Notes: generated from the sequence alone by a model not told the origin. A DNA stretch of 25,453 bases from Moraxellaceae bacterium UBA2477 (GCA_002342025.1 DDPD01000018.1:13673-39125); one strand, 5' to 3'. Shown: positions 16,651 through 24,779, numbered from the stretch's first letter. Made by a program: numbers and translations.

Positions 16651-16687
16651 CGTATCTCGATGTGCCCGCGGTGCTGACGTTGATACG
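16651..16687. terminator. Possible hairpin between convergent genes
   Basis: CGTATC (16651-16656) and GATACG (16682-16687) are a perfect 6-bp inverted repeat with partial pairing inside. It lies between the ends of the GDT1-type gene and the FAD oxidoreductase. There is no T run, so termination is only suggested. Confidence 0.25.
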
Positions 16688-16704
16688 GAAAACAGGATCA
16701 GGAA

Positions 16705-18375
16705 TTAGTTGATCACCAACAGGACGAGTCCGGTCAGCAATCCCGCGCAAAGCAGGTCGAGCACATGCGGTGCATGCAGGCGATAGAGCACATCGTCGAC
16801 CGCGCCAAATAGTCGCAGCCAGGTCGGTCGGTATTGTGGCAGCACGGTGATTTTCGGTTCGACGTGCTGTGCCGCACGCCGGCCACTTTCAACCGCGGCC
16901 TCGATACTCCATACATCCGCTGCAGTGCGTGTGTGGGCACCGGCGAGCAGCAGGTTCGCCACAGGGGTGACCTGCGTCGGTTGCCACTGCAAGTTGCCAG
17001 TCGCATTGACCCATTTCGGTTGGCTCGAAAATATTCCTTCGGCCGAAAACCTCCATTCGTGCCAGACCTCGAAGTGCAGTATCGCGAACGAGGCCAGTGA
17101 CCGTCCGCCATTGGCCTCGCGAATCATGGCATCCAGTGAGCCGCAGCGCAGCAACTGCGCCTTCACCTCGACGATGAATTGCGCTTTGGTGCAACGCTCC
17201 ACCGGCAGCCTAAACAGGCGGCCGGGAACGCTGGAGACGCAGGAGGTGCCGGTCCATAGCGAAGCTACCTTATCGCCCAGCGACACCTCCTGCGCCCAGA
17301 CCTGCTCTTCGGCAAACAAGGTTAGGTTGAATTCGGAGTCGGCCAGCACCAGGGCGCAGCGTTGGCGGGGCCAGTACACGCGTTCAGCGAAAGCGACTCG
17401 GAAAGAGACCTGGGCATGCGGGCCTTGCCGGATCAATGGTTTAAACAGGCGCAACTGCTCGAGCCGTTCCAGGCTGGGCGTGCGGGCAAGAATCTCGGCC
17501 GCCGCAAAGGGGTGGGTCGCTAGCACATGCACGGCGGCTTCGACCTGGGCTCCTGAGTCGAGCTGCGCGGCGGTTATCCGCTCGCCGTCATAATCCAGGC
17601 GCTGCAGGGCCTGTTGCCAGTGGAAGCGCACACCGCTGGCCTCCAGATGACGCAACCAATGATTGAGCCAGTACTCACTGCTCGGGCCGCGCAGAAGCAG
17701 CCAGCCGCTGCCGGCACCCTGTTGCCAGGCTGGGCCGTCGCTATCTGCAGGATGGTCGTGGGTGGGTCGGCAGAACAACTGCCTGCGGAAAAATAGGCCG
17801 ACGTGGTGCAGGGACACGCGAGTCCAATCCGAGCCGATCCAGGGACCAAAGCAGGCCACCCAGGTTGACCACGCTTTTGCGCTCAGCAAGGGCCGCCATT
17901 GCTCGGCTGCATTCAGGTTGGCGTAATGCTCGGTGCTACGTCGATTCGCGGTCCAGACCTTGAGCAGCAGCCAGCTCCAGCGCAGCTGGTCGCGCCGCGT
18001 CATCCGGACCACTTTTCCGATGCCCGGCAACAGGCCTGTGCCATCGTTGAATGTGGTCTGCCCGTCATCTGCACCCACGCCGAAGGCGATCGGTCGTGAC
18101 AGGGCTCTCTGGTAAATGCTCCCCGCCGCATCGAATGGAATCTGCCGCAACAGATCGAAGACATTGTGGTACCACGGGCCTAGCCCATGCCAAGAGTATT
18201 CGGAGGGCATGTTGTTGTCCTCGGCGATTCGGGCGCTGCGAAAGAAGCCACCGGCATCGGCATTGGCCTCGTAGACCGACACCTGCCAACCCTGCCGCAC
18301 CAGCTCGTGTGCAACGGTGAGGCCGGCGATGCCCGCGCCATAGATGGCCACTGTCTTGTCGGGATTTTTAATCAT
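16705..18375 (-). CDS. FAD-dependent oxidoreductase with C-terminal membrane anchor
   Basis: This 556-residue protein opens with the dinucleotide-binding motif VAIYGAGIAGLTVAHELVRQ and the matching YEANADAGG segment, the pattern of phytoene-desaturase, hydroxysqualene-dehydroxylase and amine-oxidase-type flavoproteins. A C-terminal motif (NLLLAGAHTRTAADVWSIEA, then AVESGRRAA) completes the FAD site. The last residues, VLDLLCAGLLTGLVLLVIN, form one hydrophobic segment that could anchor it to the membrane. It is convergent with the metal operon and looks more GC-rich than its neighbours by eye, which may mean separate ancestry. A GGAA-type ribosome site is weak but present. Substrate and pathway are not recognisable. 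Confidence 0.8.
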   Translation of the reverse strand: MIKNPDKTVAIYGAGIAGLTVAHELVRQGWQVSVYEANADAGGFFRSARIAEDNNMPSEYSWHGLGPWYHNVFDLLRQIPFDAAGSIYQRALSRPIAFGVGADDGQTTFNDGTGLLPGIGKVVRMTRRDQLRWSWLLLKVWTANRRSTEHYANLNAAEQWRPLLSAKAWSTWVACFGPWIGSDWTRVSLHHVGLFFRRQLFCRPTHDHPADSDGPAWQQGAGSGWLLLRGPSSEYWLNHWLRHLEASGVRFHWQQALQRLDYDGERITAAQLDSGAQVEAAVHVLATHPFAAAEILARTPSLERLEQLRLFKPLIRQGPHAQVSFRVAFAERVYWPRQRCALVLADSEFNLTLFAEEQVWAQEVSLGDKVASLWTGTSCVSSVPGRLFRLPVERCTKAQFIVEVKAQLLRCGSLDAMIREANGGRSLASFAILHFEVWHEWRFSAEGIFSSQPKWVNATGNLQWQPTQVTPVANLLLAGAHTRTAADVWSIEAAVESGRRAAQHVEPKITVLPQYRPTWLRLFGAVDDVLYRLHAPHVLDLLCAGLLTGLVLLVIN

Positions 18376-18762
18376 ACGGGGCGTTCCAGTCAGACCGAAT
18401 ATCAGTCCGTTTTAGGCAACTTGGCGTGGCGATTTAATTAGCGCTGCGGACGTCGAGCACCTTATCCCTGGAGCGAGTCGCTCTCTGTTCGGTAGCACAC
18501 TGAGACGCTAATACGGACTCCTTTCATTAGACATCTCCTTGCTCTACGCGTTGTGAGTTAGTAGGTGTCTTAGTTCAGATTATGCTGAAGTATCCAACCT
18601 ACTTATCTTGGAAGATATTTAACCTCTGCAAGTCATTATCACCGGAGCTGGACAGCTGCATTCGCGACGTGGAAATCGGTATTTGCTTAAAGGCGCAAGG
18701 GTGGACTTTTGCTGCACAAAAAGTACTTGTCATTTTCCTACTCTAGGGAATATATTTCCTAC
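18376..18762. other. 387-base gap without a gene
   Basis: No coding stretch is convincing on either strand. The gap holds one copy of the inverted repeat described at 18511-18566 and, on the right, the leader of the TetR gene. It presumably contains the promoters of the divergent oxidoreductase and TetR genes. A short TCCAA-N10-TTGGA dyad lies near 18593-18613. Confidence 0.6.
18511..18566 (-). repeat. Inverted repeat copy A, paired with 21888-21944
   Basis: Read on the minus strand, this 56-base stretch resembles 21888-21944 on the plus strand. The shared blocks in order are ACCT, ACTCACAA, a 16-base identity AGCAAGGAGATGTCTA (18528-18543) and TCCGTAT, with a diverged spacer between blocks. 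The two copies are inverted and lie 3.3 kb apart. Confidence 0.6.
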
Positions 18763-19395
18763 ATGAAAGTAGCAAATGAAAAATCACAACGTACTCGGGC
18801 CGCTCATCTAGGGCCTGAACGCCGCCGCTCTGCGGTGTTGGACACTGCTTTGCGTATCGCGATTGATCGTGGGATTCGGGAAACATCAATGGATTCAATT
18901 GCGCACGCGCTTGGGGTTACAAAGCCAGTGGTTTATAGCTGTTTCCCTTCGCGTAAAGAGCTGTTCAATGCATTGCTGGAGCGTGAAGAGCAGCTCCTAT
19001 TCGCCGGTGTGATGGCTGCACTGCCCGAGAGTCCTGATTATCGTAATCTTGAACAGCTGTTTTGCACCGGCTTCAAGGCCTTACTTAAGGCTGTGGCAGC
19101 GCACAAAGATGCGTGGAAACTTGTTTTCGCAACAGAGTCTGATCCGGTCATTGCAGAACGCTATGGTGAGGCGCGTCGGCGTGTTGCTAGAACGGTTAGG
19201 CAGCTGATGCAGCCCGGGCTTCAGATCCTCGGCGTGCAGGATATCGACCGTAAGCTCCCAGTACTCGTTGAGCTTTTCATGTCTCTCGGCGATGGAGCAG
19301 TACGTTCCTTACTTCAAGAACAAGCTGAGTGGATCCCCGAAGAGCTAGGCTCCTATGTCGGAAAAATTGCTTATGCAGCAATGAAGAACGCGTGA
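18763..19395 (+). CDS. TetR/AcrR-family transcriptional regulator
   Basis: This 210-residue regulator has a clear N-terminal helix-turn-helix: GIRETSMDSIAHALGVTKPV then VYSCFPSRKELFNALLERE. The C-terminal helical region (FCTGFKALLKAVAAHKDAWK and beyond) is a ligand domain of unknown specificity. I chose ATG 18763 because the preceding 18 residues back to TTG 18709 are Ser/Tyr-rich and unlike TetR N-termini. AGGGA lies 13 bases upstream, a weak match. The next gene on the same strand is an MpaB-type oxygenase, and TetR regulators are commonly found beside such genes, so this is its probable regulator. A hairpin between the two suggests they may also be transcribed separately. Confidence 0.9.
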   Translation: MKVANEKSQRTRAAHLGPERRRSAVLDTALRIAIDRGIRETSMDSIAHALGVTKPVVYSCFPSRKELFNALLEREEQLLFAGVMAALPESPDYRNLEQLFCTGFKALLKAVAAHKDAWKLVFATESDPVIAERYGEARRRVARTVRQLMQPGLQILGVQDIDRKLPVLVELFMSLGDGAVRSLLQEQAEWIPEELGSYVGKIAYAAMKNA

Positions 19396-19450
19396 CTGCT
19401 CTTCTTATCAAATCGATGTTAGATCTGAGTTGAATCATTAAGTCTAAGCA

Positions 19451-19470
19451 CCCCCGAAGGTTTTCGGGGG
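19451..19470 (+). terminator. GC-rich hairpin between TetR and MpaB genes
   Basis: CCCCCGAA and TTCGGGGG form a perfect 8-bp stem around the loop GGTT. There is no T run afterwards (CACAGTTAAT), so it may attenuate or process the transcript rather than end it. Confidence 0.5.
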
Positions 19471-19500
19471 CACAGTTAATTGCAGAGGTGGACTAAGGGC

Positions 19501-20565
19501 ATGGCAAAAATAGTACATAAGCAAGCAATCGCTCCGCTAGAAGATTATGGATTTTTCGGTCCTGATTCCGTGACATGGAAAGTGTGGGGTTATGCCAGCA
19601 CGCCGACGGTTGGCCTGCAGCGTTCTGTGGTGATTGAGGAGCTTGATCCTGCGTTGGTAGCTGCTGTGACAAAAACTCAGGACATCTACAATCGACCACG
19701 TACGCGTTATGAGCGAACGGTTCACTATTTCGCGACGGCTGCATTTGGCGACACACGCAGTGCCACGCACATGGCAGACATACTAGTTAAGGTGCATTCA
19801 CGGGCAGTCGGTATCGAGCCTCTATCTGGTAATAAGTACGATGCAAACGACCCCTACTCTCAGCTATGGATCTTGGTGACTGGGTGGCACTCTGTATTGA
19901 AGGCTTATGAGATGTTTGGGCCAGGAAAATTAAGTGAGGCTGAGGAGAATCAGTACTGGGAGGAGTGTGCAATCGCCGCGCAACTCCAGACGATAGATCC
20001 TCGCGATGTGCCTCGCACACGCGCTGGCGTTCGTGCGTACTTCGAACAAATGAAGCCTAAACTCGCAGGCTCACTGATTGCACAAAAAGCGATGAAGCAT
20101 CTTCTGCATGGAGAGGCTGCATTACCGCCGTTGCCCTTGTTGATGAGGCCCATTGGACGAGTTCTCGGTGCCTTACTAAACACAGCCACCATAGCGACAA
20201 TACCGCGCTACATGCGCTCAATGGGCGATATCCATCAGTCACGTTTAGCAGATCTCGCCATTCGACCTGTTATGAAAGCAGGGTTCTTTTTGCTCCAGCT
20301 AAGTCCCGCTATCGAAATGACAGTGCTGAAGTCTATTGCGCCCAAAACTGTCGCCGTCGTAGCCCCTGCCAAGTTTGGTATTCCGCCCAAAAATCCGATC
20401 AAAATGACTCCTTACGAATCTCAGGAGCTCTATGGCTACGATCGCCCGGCGTTAGCACACCTTGAGTTACGTGCCCAACAAGCGATGTTGGTATTTGACA
20501 AAGGCCATGGACCTGACACGAAAGTGATTATTGAGTCACAAGCTGTTCTCGGAAGGATCGCTTAG
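19501..20565 (+). CDS. MpaB-family (DUF2236) oxygenase-like protein
   Basis: This 354-residue protein is recognised from the DUF2236/MpaB family, which includes fungal MpaB and bacterial latex-clearing-type oxygenases. Visible family features are FGPDSVTWKVWG near the N-terminus, the Arg/His-rich RPRTRYERTVHYFATAAFGD, VKVHSRAVG with a conserved His, LWILVTGWHSVLKAYEMFG, and PRTRAGVRAYFEQM. Family members that have been studied bind haem and cleave or oxidise hydrophobic substrates. I place this one only as a probable oxygenase. I chose ATG 19501, preceded by AGAGGTGG. The frame also opens at 19480. A terminator lies about 80 bases beyond the stop. Confidence 0.82.
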   Translation: MAKIVHKQAIAPLEDYGFFGPDSVTWKVWGYASTPTVGLQRSVVIEELDPALVAAVTKTQDIYNRPRTRYERTVHYFATAAFGDTRSATHMADILVKVHSRAVGIEPLSGNKYDANDPYSQLWILVTGWHSVLKAYEMFGPGKLSEAEENQYWEECAIAAQLQTIDPRDVPRTRAGVRAYFEQMKPKLAGSLIAQKAMKHLLHGEAALPPLPLLMRPIGRVLGALLNTATIATIPRYMRSMGDIHQSRLADLAIRPVMKAGFFLLQLSPAIEMTVLKSIAPKTVAVVAPAKFGIPPKNPIKMTPYESQELYGYDRPALAHLELRAQQAMLVFDKGHGPDTKVIIESQAVLGRIA

Positions 20566-20645
20566 CAAGCAGCCAAAACAAGCTTAATGACTTCGGTTAG
20601 AAACTATGAAGACAGTTCCAAAAACTGTGCTCGTCAGAGGTGCAT

Positions 20646-20686
20646 CGGTAATCCCCCGTTAAAAATGGGGGGATTACCGTATTTTT
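20646..20686 (+). terminator. Rho-independent terminator after the MpaB gene
   Basis: A perfect 12-bp stem, CGGTAATCCCCC (20646-20657) with GGGGGATTACCG (20668-20679), has a 10-base loop and is followed by TATTTTT. It lies exactly where the coding sense of the following hydrolase begins. Confidence 0.82.
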
Positions 20687-20840
20687 CGATCGCGACTGTG
20701 CTCGTCTCACCGGCAATATATGGCGCCCTCGAAATGAACAAGGCAAACTGCCAGGAATTGTTATCAATAATGGCTCTGTTCAGGCGCATGAACCTGCCTA
20801 CTGGTGGGCCGCTCAAGCACTCGTCCGCGCTGGCTATCAA
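20652..20840 (+). pseudogene. Upstream in-frame remnant of the hydrolase, no start codon
   Basis: In the frame of the hydrolase, this stretch encodes VFFDRDCARLTGNIWRPRN, then GKLPGIVINNGSVQAHEP and YWWAAQALVRAGYQV. That reads as ordinary alpha/beta-hydrolase N-terminal sequence leading straight into YDPRGQGRSD. The frame is closed by TAA at 20649-20651 inside the terminator stem, and no ATG, or convincing GTG or TTG, precedes ATG 20841. The gene has therefore lost its true start and probably a signal peptide. Confidence 0.65.
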
Positions 20841-21809
20841 GTGATGACCTATGATCCTCGAGGACAAGGTCGGTCGGACTTCTTGACCCCAGCTGGTGGT
20901 ACGGGCACCAATATCAACCCCAGTGTTTTTTGGTTGGGCCTGGTGGATGCCATCGACTTCTTTAGGTCTTCACCCTCCAGAGTAGCTCCCAATAATCAAC
21001 GATGCTCTCTTGCTTACCGTACTGAGACCACGGCCTTCAATCCCGAGTATGCCGCGTTAGATTTGGAGCGCTTGGGTTTGGCGGGACACTCGCTGGGCGC
21101 CATTGGGGTGTCCGTGGTTCAAGGCTATGGGGCTGCCGGTGCAGATCCTTGGCCGGGTCAATTGGATAACGCTAACCCTGTTGATGTGATTGTGGCCTGG
21201 GATGGCTTGCTGCGACCTCAGGGTGGGTTAGTGGGTGGTGCTGCTCAAGGCGGGGGCGTGGGTTCAATTCTCAATACACTTGGCGTTATTGACCCGTTGT
21301 TTCGTTTAGCGATCGAGCGCGGCCTGCCGAACTTCGGCATACGTGTGCCTGCGATGAGCCAAGGCTCGGATTATGGCGTGATTGTTTCGCCCTTCTTGGC
21401 TCCGCCGGATCCGGATGAGCGACTAAAGCTGGGTTTTGAAGCGTGGTCTGCTGCAGGTGTACCGGTATACGACTTCACATTGCGGGGCTCTACACATTTC
21501 GAGTGGAGTTTGCTTATTGGCTTGCCGACAACATCCTGGTGTCCACAGATTGTGAATGGTCGATGTGAGGGAGGTTGGGGCATGCCAACGGCTCGTTACT
21601 ATACGGTGGCGTGGTTTGATCGTTGGCTGAAAAAGCCAACTGAACCAGGCTTCTCAACGGCGGACGATAAGCTCACGGCGCTAAATGGCGAGTTCGGTCG
21701 TGACCGGATGAGCTTTCGCTATCGGTCAGCATTTTCCTTTATCCGCCGCTCGGGTGAAAAGGTAGTCTGTAACGACATCAGAGCAGCTTGCGTTAAAAGT
21801 CAAAAGTGA
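20841..21809 (+). CDS. 5'-truncated alpha/beta hydrolase
   Basis: The 322 residues readable from ATG 20841 contain YDPRGQGRSD, the nucleophile elbow GHSLGA (Ser84), VAWDGLL and a C-terminal RGSTHFEWS that can supply the catalytic His, so a Ser-His-Asp hydrolase or lipase fold is clear. ATG 20841 falls inside the fold, after the first strands, so a protein starting here would probably not fold properly. The coding sense continues upstream in frame to about 20680 without a start, so the gene looks broken. No ribosome site precedes ATG 20841. Cysteines near both ends (RCEGGW, VCNDIRAAC) suggest the intact ancestor was secreted. The substrate is unknown. Confidence 0.7.
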   Translation: MMTYDPRGQGRSDFLTPAGGTGTNINPSVFWLGLVDAIDFFRSSPSRVAPNNQRCSLAYRTETTAFNPEYAALDLERLGLAGHSLGAIGVSVVQGYGAAGADPWPGQLDNANPVDVIVAWDGLLRPQGGLVGGAAQGGGVGSILNTLGVIDPLFRLAIERGLPNFGIRVPAMSQGSDYGVIVSPFLAPPDPDERLKLGFEAWSAAGVPVYDFTLRGSTHFEWSLLIGLPTTSWCPQIVNGRCEGGWGMPTARYYTVAWFDRWLKKPTEPGFSTADDKLTALNGEFGRDRMSFRYRSAFSFIRRSGEKVVCNDIRAACVKSQK

Positions 21810-21887
21810 TCTCAGCATAGAGGCTCAACAATTTGACGGATAGCTCCTTGCATGAGCTCTTCGGTAAAACGAACTGCTGTCATGACG

Positions 21888-21944
21888 ACCTTCATTACTC
21901 ACAAAGTGTGAAGCAAGGAGATGTCTAGGGAATTGGCTCCGTAT
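21888..21944 (+). repeat. Inverted repeat copy B, paired with 18511-18566
   Basis: The plus strand here matches the minus strand of copy A in the blocks ACCT, ACTCACAA, AGCAAGGAGATGTCTA (21912-21927) and TCCGTAT. It ends 4 bases before the -35 box of the copZ promoter. Within it TCACA-AAG-TGTGA (21899-21911) is a perfect small dyad that copy A does not keep. Confidence 0.6.
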
Positions 21945-21948
21945 CATA

Positions 21949-21979
21949 TTGACCTTCCCTCTGTGGCAAGGTCGAACAT
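21949..21979 (+). promoter_or_regulatory. CueR-type promoter/operator of copZ
   Basis: TTGACC (-35, 21949-21954) is followed after exactly 19 bases by GAACAT (-10, 21974-21979). Within this spacing GACCTT (21951-21956) and AAGGTC (21968-21973) form a perfect dyad. An overlong 19-base spacer with a central dyad, including the CTTCCC element, is the hallmark of MerR-family CueR promoters. It lies about 55 bases before copZ. Confidence 0.85.
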
Positions 21980-22034
21980 ATGCAGCAGGTCATCAAGACC
22001 TGATCAGATGGTTAACGCCTTCATGGAGAGCATC

Positions 22035-22235
22035 ATGCATATATTTAATGTCTCAGGTATTGGTTGCGGTAATTGCGTGGGCAAAATCACCAAGGCCATT
22101 CAAGAGCTGGATGAGTCGGCCATGGTCACGGTAGATCGCGCGCAAGGAAGAGTCGAGGTGGTTTCCGTCGAGAGCGAGGAAAACATATGCCAGCGCATCA
22201 TAGATATCGGTTTTCCGGCCGTACCCGGCAGCTAA
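22035..22235 (+). CDS. copZ: CopZ-like copper chaperone (HMA domain)
   Basis: This 66-residue single heavy-metal-associated domain binds Cu(I) through the two cysteines of GIGCGNC (C11, C14) and delivers it to CopA. The usual MTC of the motif is changed to IGC. The rest (KITKAIQELDESAMVTVDRA and IIDIGFPAV) fits the beta-alpha-beta-beta-alpha-beta fold. I chose ATG 22035, with GGAG about 6 bases upstream. The frame opens at 21921, but that start would place the CueR promoter inside the gene. It is transcribed alone from its own CueR promoter and ended by a terminator. Confidence 0.9.
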   Translation: MHIFNVSGIGCGNCVGKITKAIQELDESAMVTVDRAQGRVEVVSVESEENICQRIIDIGFPAVPGS

Positions 22236-22257
22236 CCAAGTGCAGATAATGAAAGTT

Positions 22258-22283
22258 AATGGTCGCCGTGCGGCCATTTTTTT
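22258..22283 (+). terminator. Rho-independent terminator after copZ
   Basis: AATGGTCGC (22258-22266) pairs with GCGGCCATT (22270-22278), with one G-U pair, around a CGT loop. A run of T to 22283 follows. It separates copZ from the copA promoter just downstream. Confidence 0.85.
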
Positions 22284-22306
22284 ACAAAATATTTTATAAG
22301 GATTGC

Positions 22307-22337
22307 TTGACCTTCCCCTCGTTGGAAGCCCGAAGCT
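22307..22337 (+). promoter_or_regulatory. CueR-type promoter/operator of copA-cueR
   Basis: TTGACC (22307-22312) and GAAGCT (22332-22337) are 19 bases apart. CTTCC-N7-GGAAG (22312-22328) makes the central dyad, closely like the known copA promoter of enteric bacteria (CCTTCCCC then GGAAG). It lies about 34 bases before copA. Confidence 0.88.
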
Positions 22338-22370
22338 GAGTACCTGCCAATCAATGTGGAGTAAGTAGTC

Positions 22371-24779
22371 ATGACTTCTCAGCTCTCCAATTTCACCACA
22401 AGGTACTCCCTGGGAGTCGAAGGTATGACCTGCGCCTCCTGCGTATTACATGTCGAAGAAGCCTTGAGGCGCGTGCCAGGCGTCACTGACGTGGCTGTCA
22501 ATCTGGCGACGGAGTCCGCCAGTATCAAAACAACAGGTGAGGCTACTATATTCGCCGTGAAGAAAGCCGTTGAGGAGGCCGGCTATCATGTGGCTGAAAC
22601 GCAAACGGATCTCGCCATCGAAGGTATGACCTGCGCTTCTTGCGTAGCGCGTGTCGAAAATGCCCTGGCGCAACTGCCCGGTGTGTTGGCTGTTTCCGTG
22701 AACCAGGCGACTGAAAAAGCACGTGTCAGTTCGATGAGTGCCATTCCCATACAGACGTTGATCAGTGCGGTTAATAAAGCTGGCTATATCGCGCATCCCG
22801 TAGAGGTATTGCCGGTGAGTCTTGGCAAAAACAAGAGGGTGACACGCGATCTGGTGATGCTTCTGATGGCGGTCGTGCTCACCTTGCCGCTGGTATTGCC
22901 CATGCTGGCGTCAGTGTTGGGGAAAGACTGGATGCTGCCTGCCTATCTGCAGTGGATCTTGGCAACACCGGTTCAGTTTGTGGTGGGCTGGAGATTCTAC
23001 CGGGCCGGCTGGAAAGCTCTCATGACGGGCACCGGCAATATGGACCTTCTGGTCGCGGTCGGTACCAGTGCGGCCTATGGACTGAGTGTGTACCAAGTAC
23101 TTGCCGGACATTCTGCTCACGGTGCTCACCTCTATTTCGAAGCCTCTGCCGTGGTTATTACGATGGTGCTTTTGGGGAAATGGCTGGAGGCGAAAGCCAA
23201 ACAACAAACCACGGAAGCCATCCGTGCCTTGCAGGCGCTTCGCCCGGATACCGCCCGAGTTCGCCGCAATGGTCAGGAGATTGAGGTTTCACTGGATGCG
23301 CTTCAATTGGGTGATCGGGTTGCTGTTCGTCCTGGAGAGCGTATGCCGGCCGATGGCATCATTGAAGAAGGGAAAAGCCTGGTCGATGAGTCCATGCTCA
23401 CGGGTGAAAGTCATCCCGTAGCCAAGGAAGCGGGAGACAAAGTGGTGGCTGGCGCCATCAGTACGGACGGCCTTCTGGTGTTTCGGGTGGATGCTATCGG
23501 GGCTGAGACCATGCTGTCGCGCATCATCAGGCTCGTCGAGGACGCTCAAGCCGCTAAGGCCCCCATTCAGCGCCAGGTAGACAAGGTCAGCGCCGTCTTT
23601 GTGCCGGTAGTCATGATGATTGCCTTGGCAACTTTTGCAGCGTGGTGGTTTCTTACCGGTCAATTGGATCAGGCCATCATCAATGCCGTAGCCGTGCTGG
23701 TTATTGCTTGCCCCTGTGCGTTGGGGCTGGCTACACCGACCGCCATCATGGCGGGGACAGGAGTGGCGGCTCGCAGTGGCATTCTCATCAAAGACGCAGA
23801 GGCGCTGGAAATTACGCATGGCGTAAAAGTGGTGGCATTTGACAAAACCGGAACGTTGACCTTGGGCAAACCGGAGCTGGTGGCCGAAGAAGGAGTTAAG
23901 GGAAATACCCTATCCCTATTGTCCATAGCCGCCAGCCTGCAAGCGGGTAGTGATCATCCTCTGGCTTATGCAGTCATCGAGGCGGCCAGGAAACGAGAAG
24001 TGATTGGGGAGCCGGTGATCGAGAACCGGGCCTTACCAGGGCGGGGAGTATCCGGGCAGATGAATGGGGTTACTTATTTGCTCGGTAACCGGCAGCTCAT
24101 GCAGGACCAAGAGCTTCAGCTGGGTCTGTTTAATGATCGTGCTGCTGTACTTGAAAACGAAGGCTGCACTATTTCATGGCTTGCACGTAAGAATGACAAA
24201 AGCGTGCTTGGGTTTATGGCCTTTAGAGACCAAGTTAAACCTGAGGCAGCAGAGGCCGTAAGGCGTCTACGTGCTTTGGGCATAGAGACGGTCATGATCA
24301 CCGGGGATAACAAGGGAAGTGCAGCCGTTGTGGCTAAAGCGCTAGGTGTCGATCGCTATGTCGCCGAAGTTTTGCCGCAGGAAAAAGAAAAAGAGATCAG
24401 CCGATTAAAGAAAAAGGGATTGGTTGCCATGGTGGGCGATGGCATCAATGATGCGCCTGCACTGGCAGCTGCTGATGTAGGCATTGCAATGAGTGATGGG
24501 ACGGATGTGGCGATGCATACAGCCACGATCACGCTTATGCGTGGCGATCTGCTGCTAATTGCGGATGCAATCGATATTTCCCGTCAGACCTGGCGCAAGA
24601 TTCAGCAGAATCTCTTTTGGGCATTTTCCTATAATTTAGTGGGGATTCCATTGGCTGCCTTTGGTCTTCTGAATCCCATGGTGGCGGGGGCGGCAATGGC
24701 CTTCTCTAGTGTCAGTGTCGTGACGAATGCCTTGTTGCTCAAAGCGTGGAAACCATTAAGTGAGGGGCGCACGCAATGA
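22371..24779 (+). CDS. copA: Cu(I)-exporting P1B-type ATPase CopA
   Basis: This 802-residue inner-membrane pump uses ATP to move Cu(I) to the periplasm. Two N-terminal HMA domains carry GMTCASC (C21/C24 and C88/C91). The membrane metal site CPC lies at 447-449 (IACPCALGL), the phosphorylated Asp at D491 in DKTGTLT, the actuator loop in SMLTGES, and the hinge in GDGINDAPAL. The CPC and the C-terminal helix pattern (YNLVGIPLAA, then MAFSSVSVV) assign it to the copper subgroup P1B-1. The ribosome site is GGAG, 12 bases upstream. The stop overlaps the cueR start (ATGA, 24776-24779), so cueR translation is coupled. Confidence 0.97.
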   Translation: MTSQLSNFTTRYSLGVEGMTCASCVLHVEEALRRVPGVTDVAVNLATESASIKTTGEATIFAVKKAVEEAGYHVAETQTDLAIEGMTCASCVARVENALAQLPGVLAVSVNQATEKARVSSMSAIPIQTLISAVNKAGYIAHPVEVLPVSLGKNKRVTRDLVMLLMAVVLTLPLVLPMLASVLGKDWMLPAYLQWILATPVQFVVGWRFYRAGWKALMTGTGNMDLLVAVGTSAAYGLSVYQVLAGHSAHGAHLYFEASAVVITMVLLGKWLEAKAKQQTTEAIRALQALRPDTARVRRNGQEIEVSLDALQLGDRVAVRPGERMPADGIIEEGKSLVDESMLTGESHPVAKEAGDKVVAGAISTDGLLVFRVDAIGAETMLSRIIRLVEDAQAAKAPIQRQVDKVSAVFVPVVMMIALATFAAWWFLTGQLDQAIINAVAVLVIACPCALGLATPTAIMAGTGVAARSGILIKDAEALEITHGVKVVAFDKTGTLTLGKPELVAEEGVKGNTLSLLSIAASLQAGSDHPLAYAVIEAARKREVIGEPVIENRALPGRGVSGQMNGVTYLLGNRQLMQDQELQLGLFNDRAAVLENEGCTISWLARKNDKSVLGFMAFRDQVKPEAAEAVRRLRALGIETVMITGDNKGSAAVVAKALGVDRYVAEVLPQEKEKEISRLKKKGLVAMVGDGINDAPALAAADVGIAMSDGTDVAMHTATITLMRGDLLLIADAIDISRQTWRKIQQNLFWAFSYNLVGIPLAAFGLLNPMVAGAAMAFSSVSVVTNALLLKAWKPLSEGRTQ

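Noticed and set aside
20587..20844. An 85-codon frame between MpaB and the hydrolase
   Set aside because: It runs through the terminator and overlaps, out of frame, DNA that encodes recognisable hydrolase sequence.
21921..22034. A 38-residue N-terminal extension of CopZ starting MSRELAPYHID
   Set aside because: It would cover the CueR promoter and contains no HMA sequence; ATG 22035 has its own ribosome site and starts the HMA domain directly.
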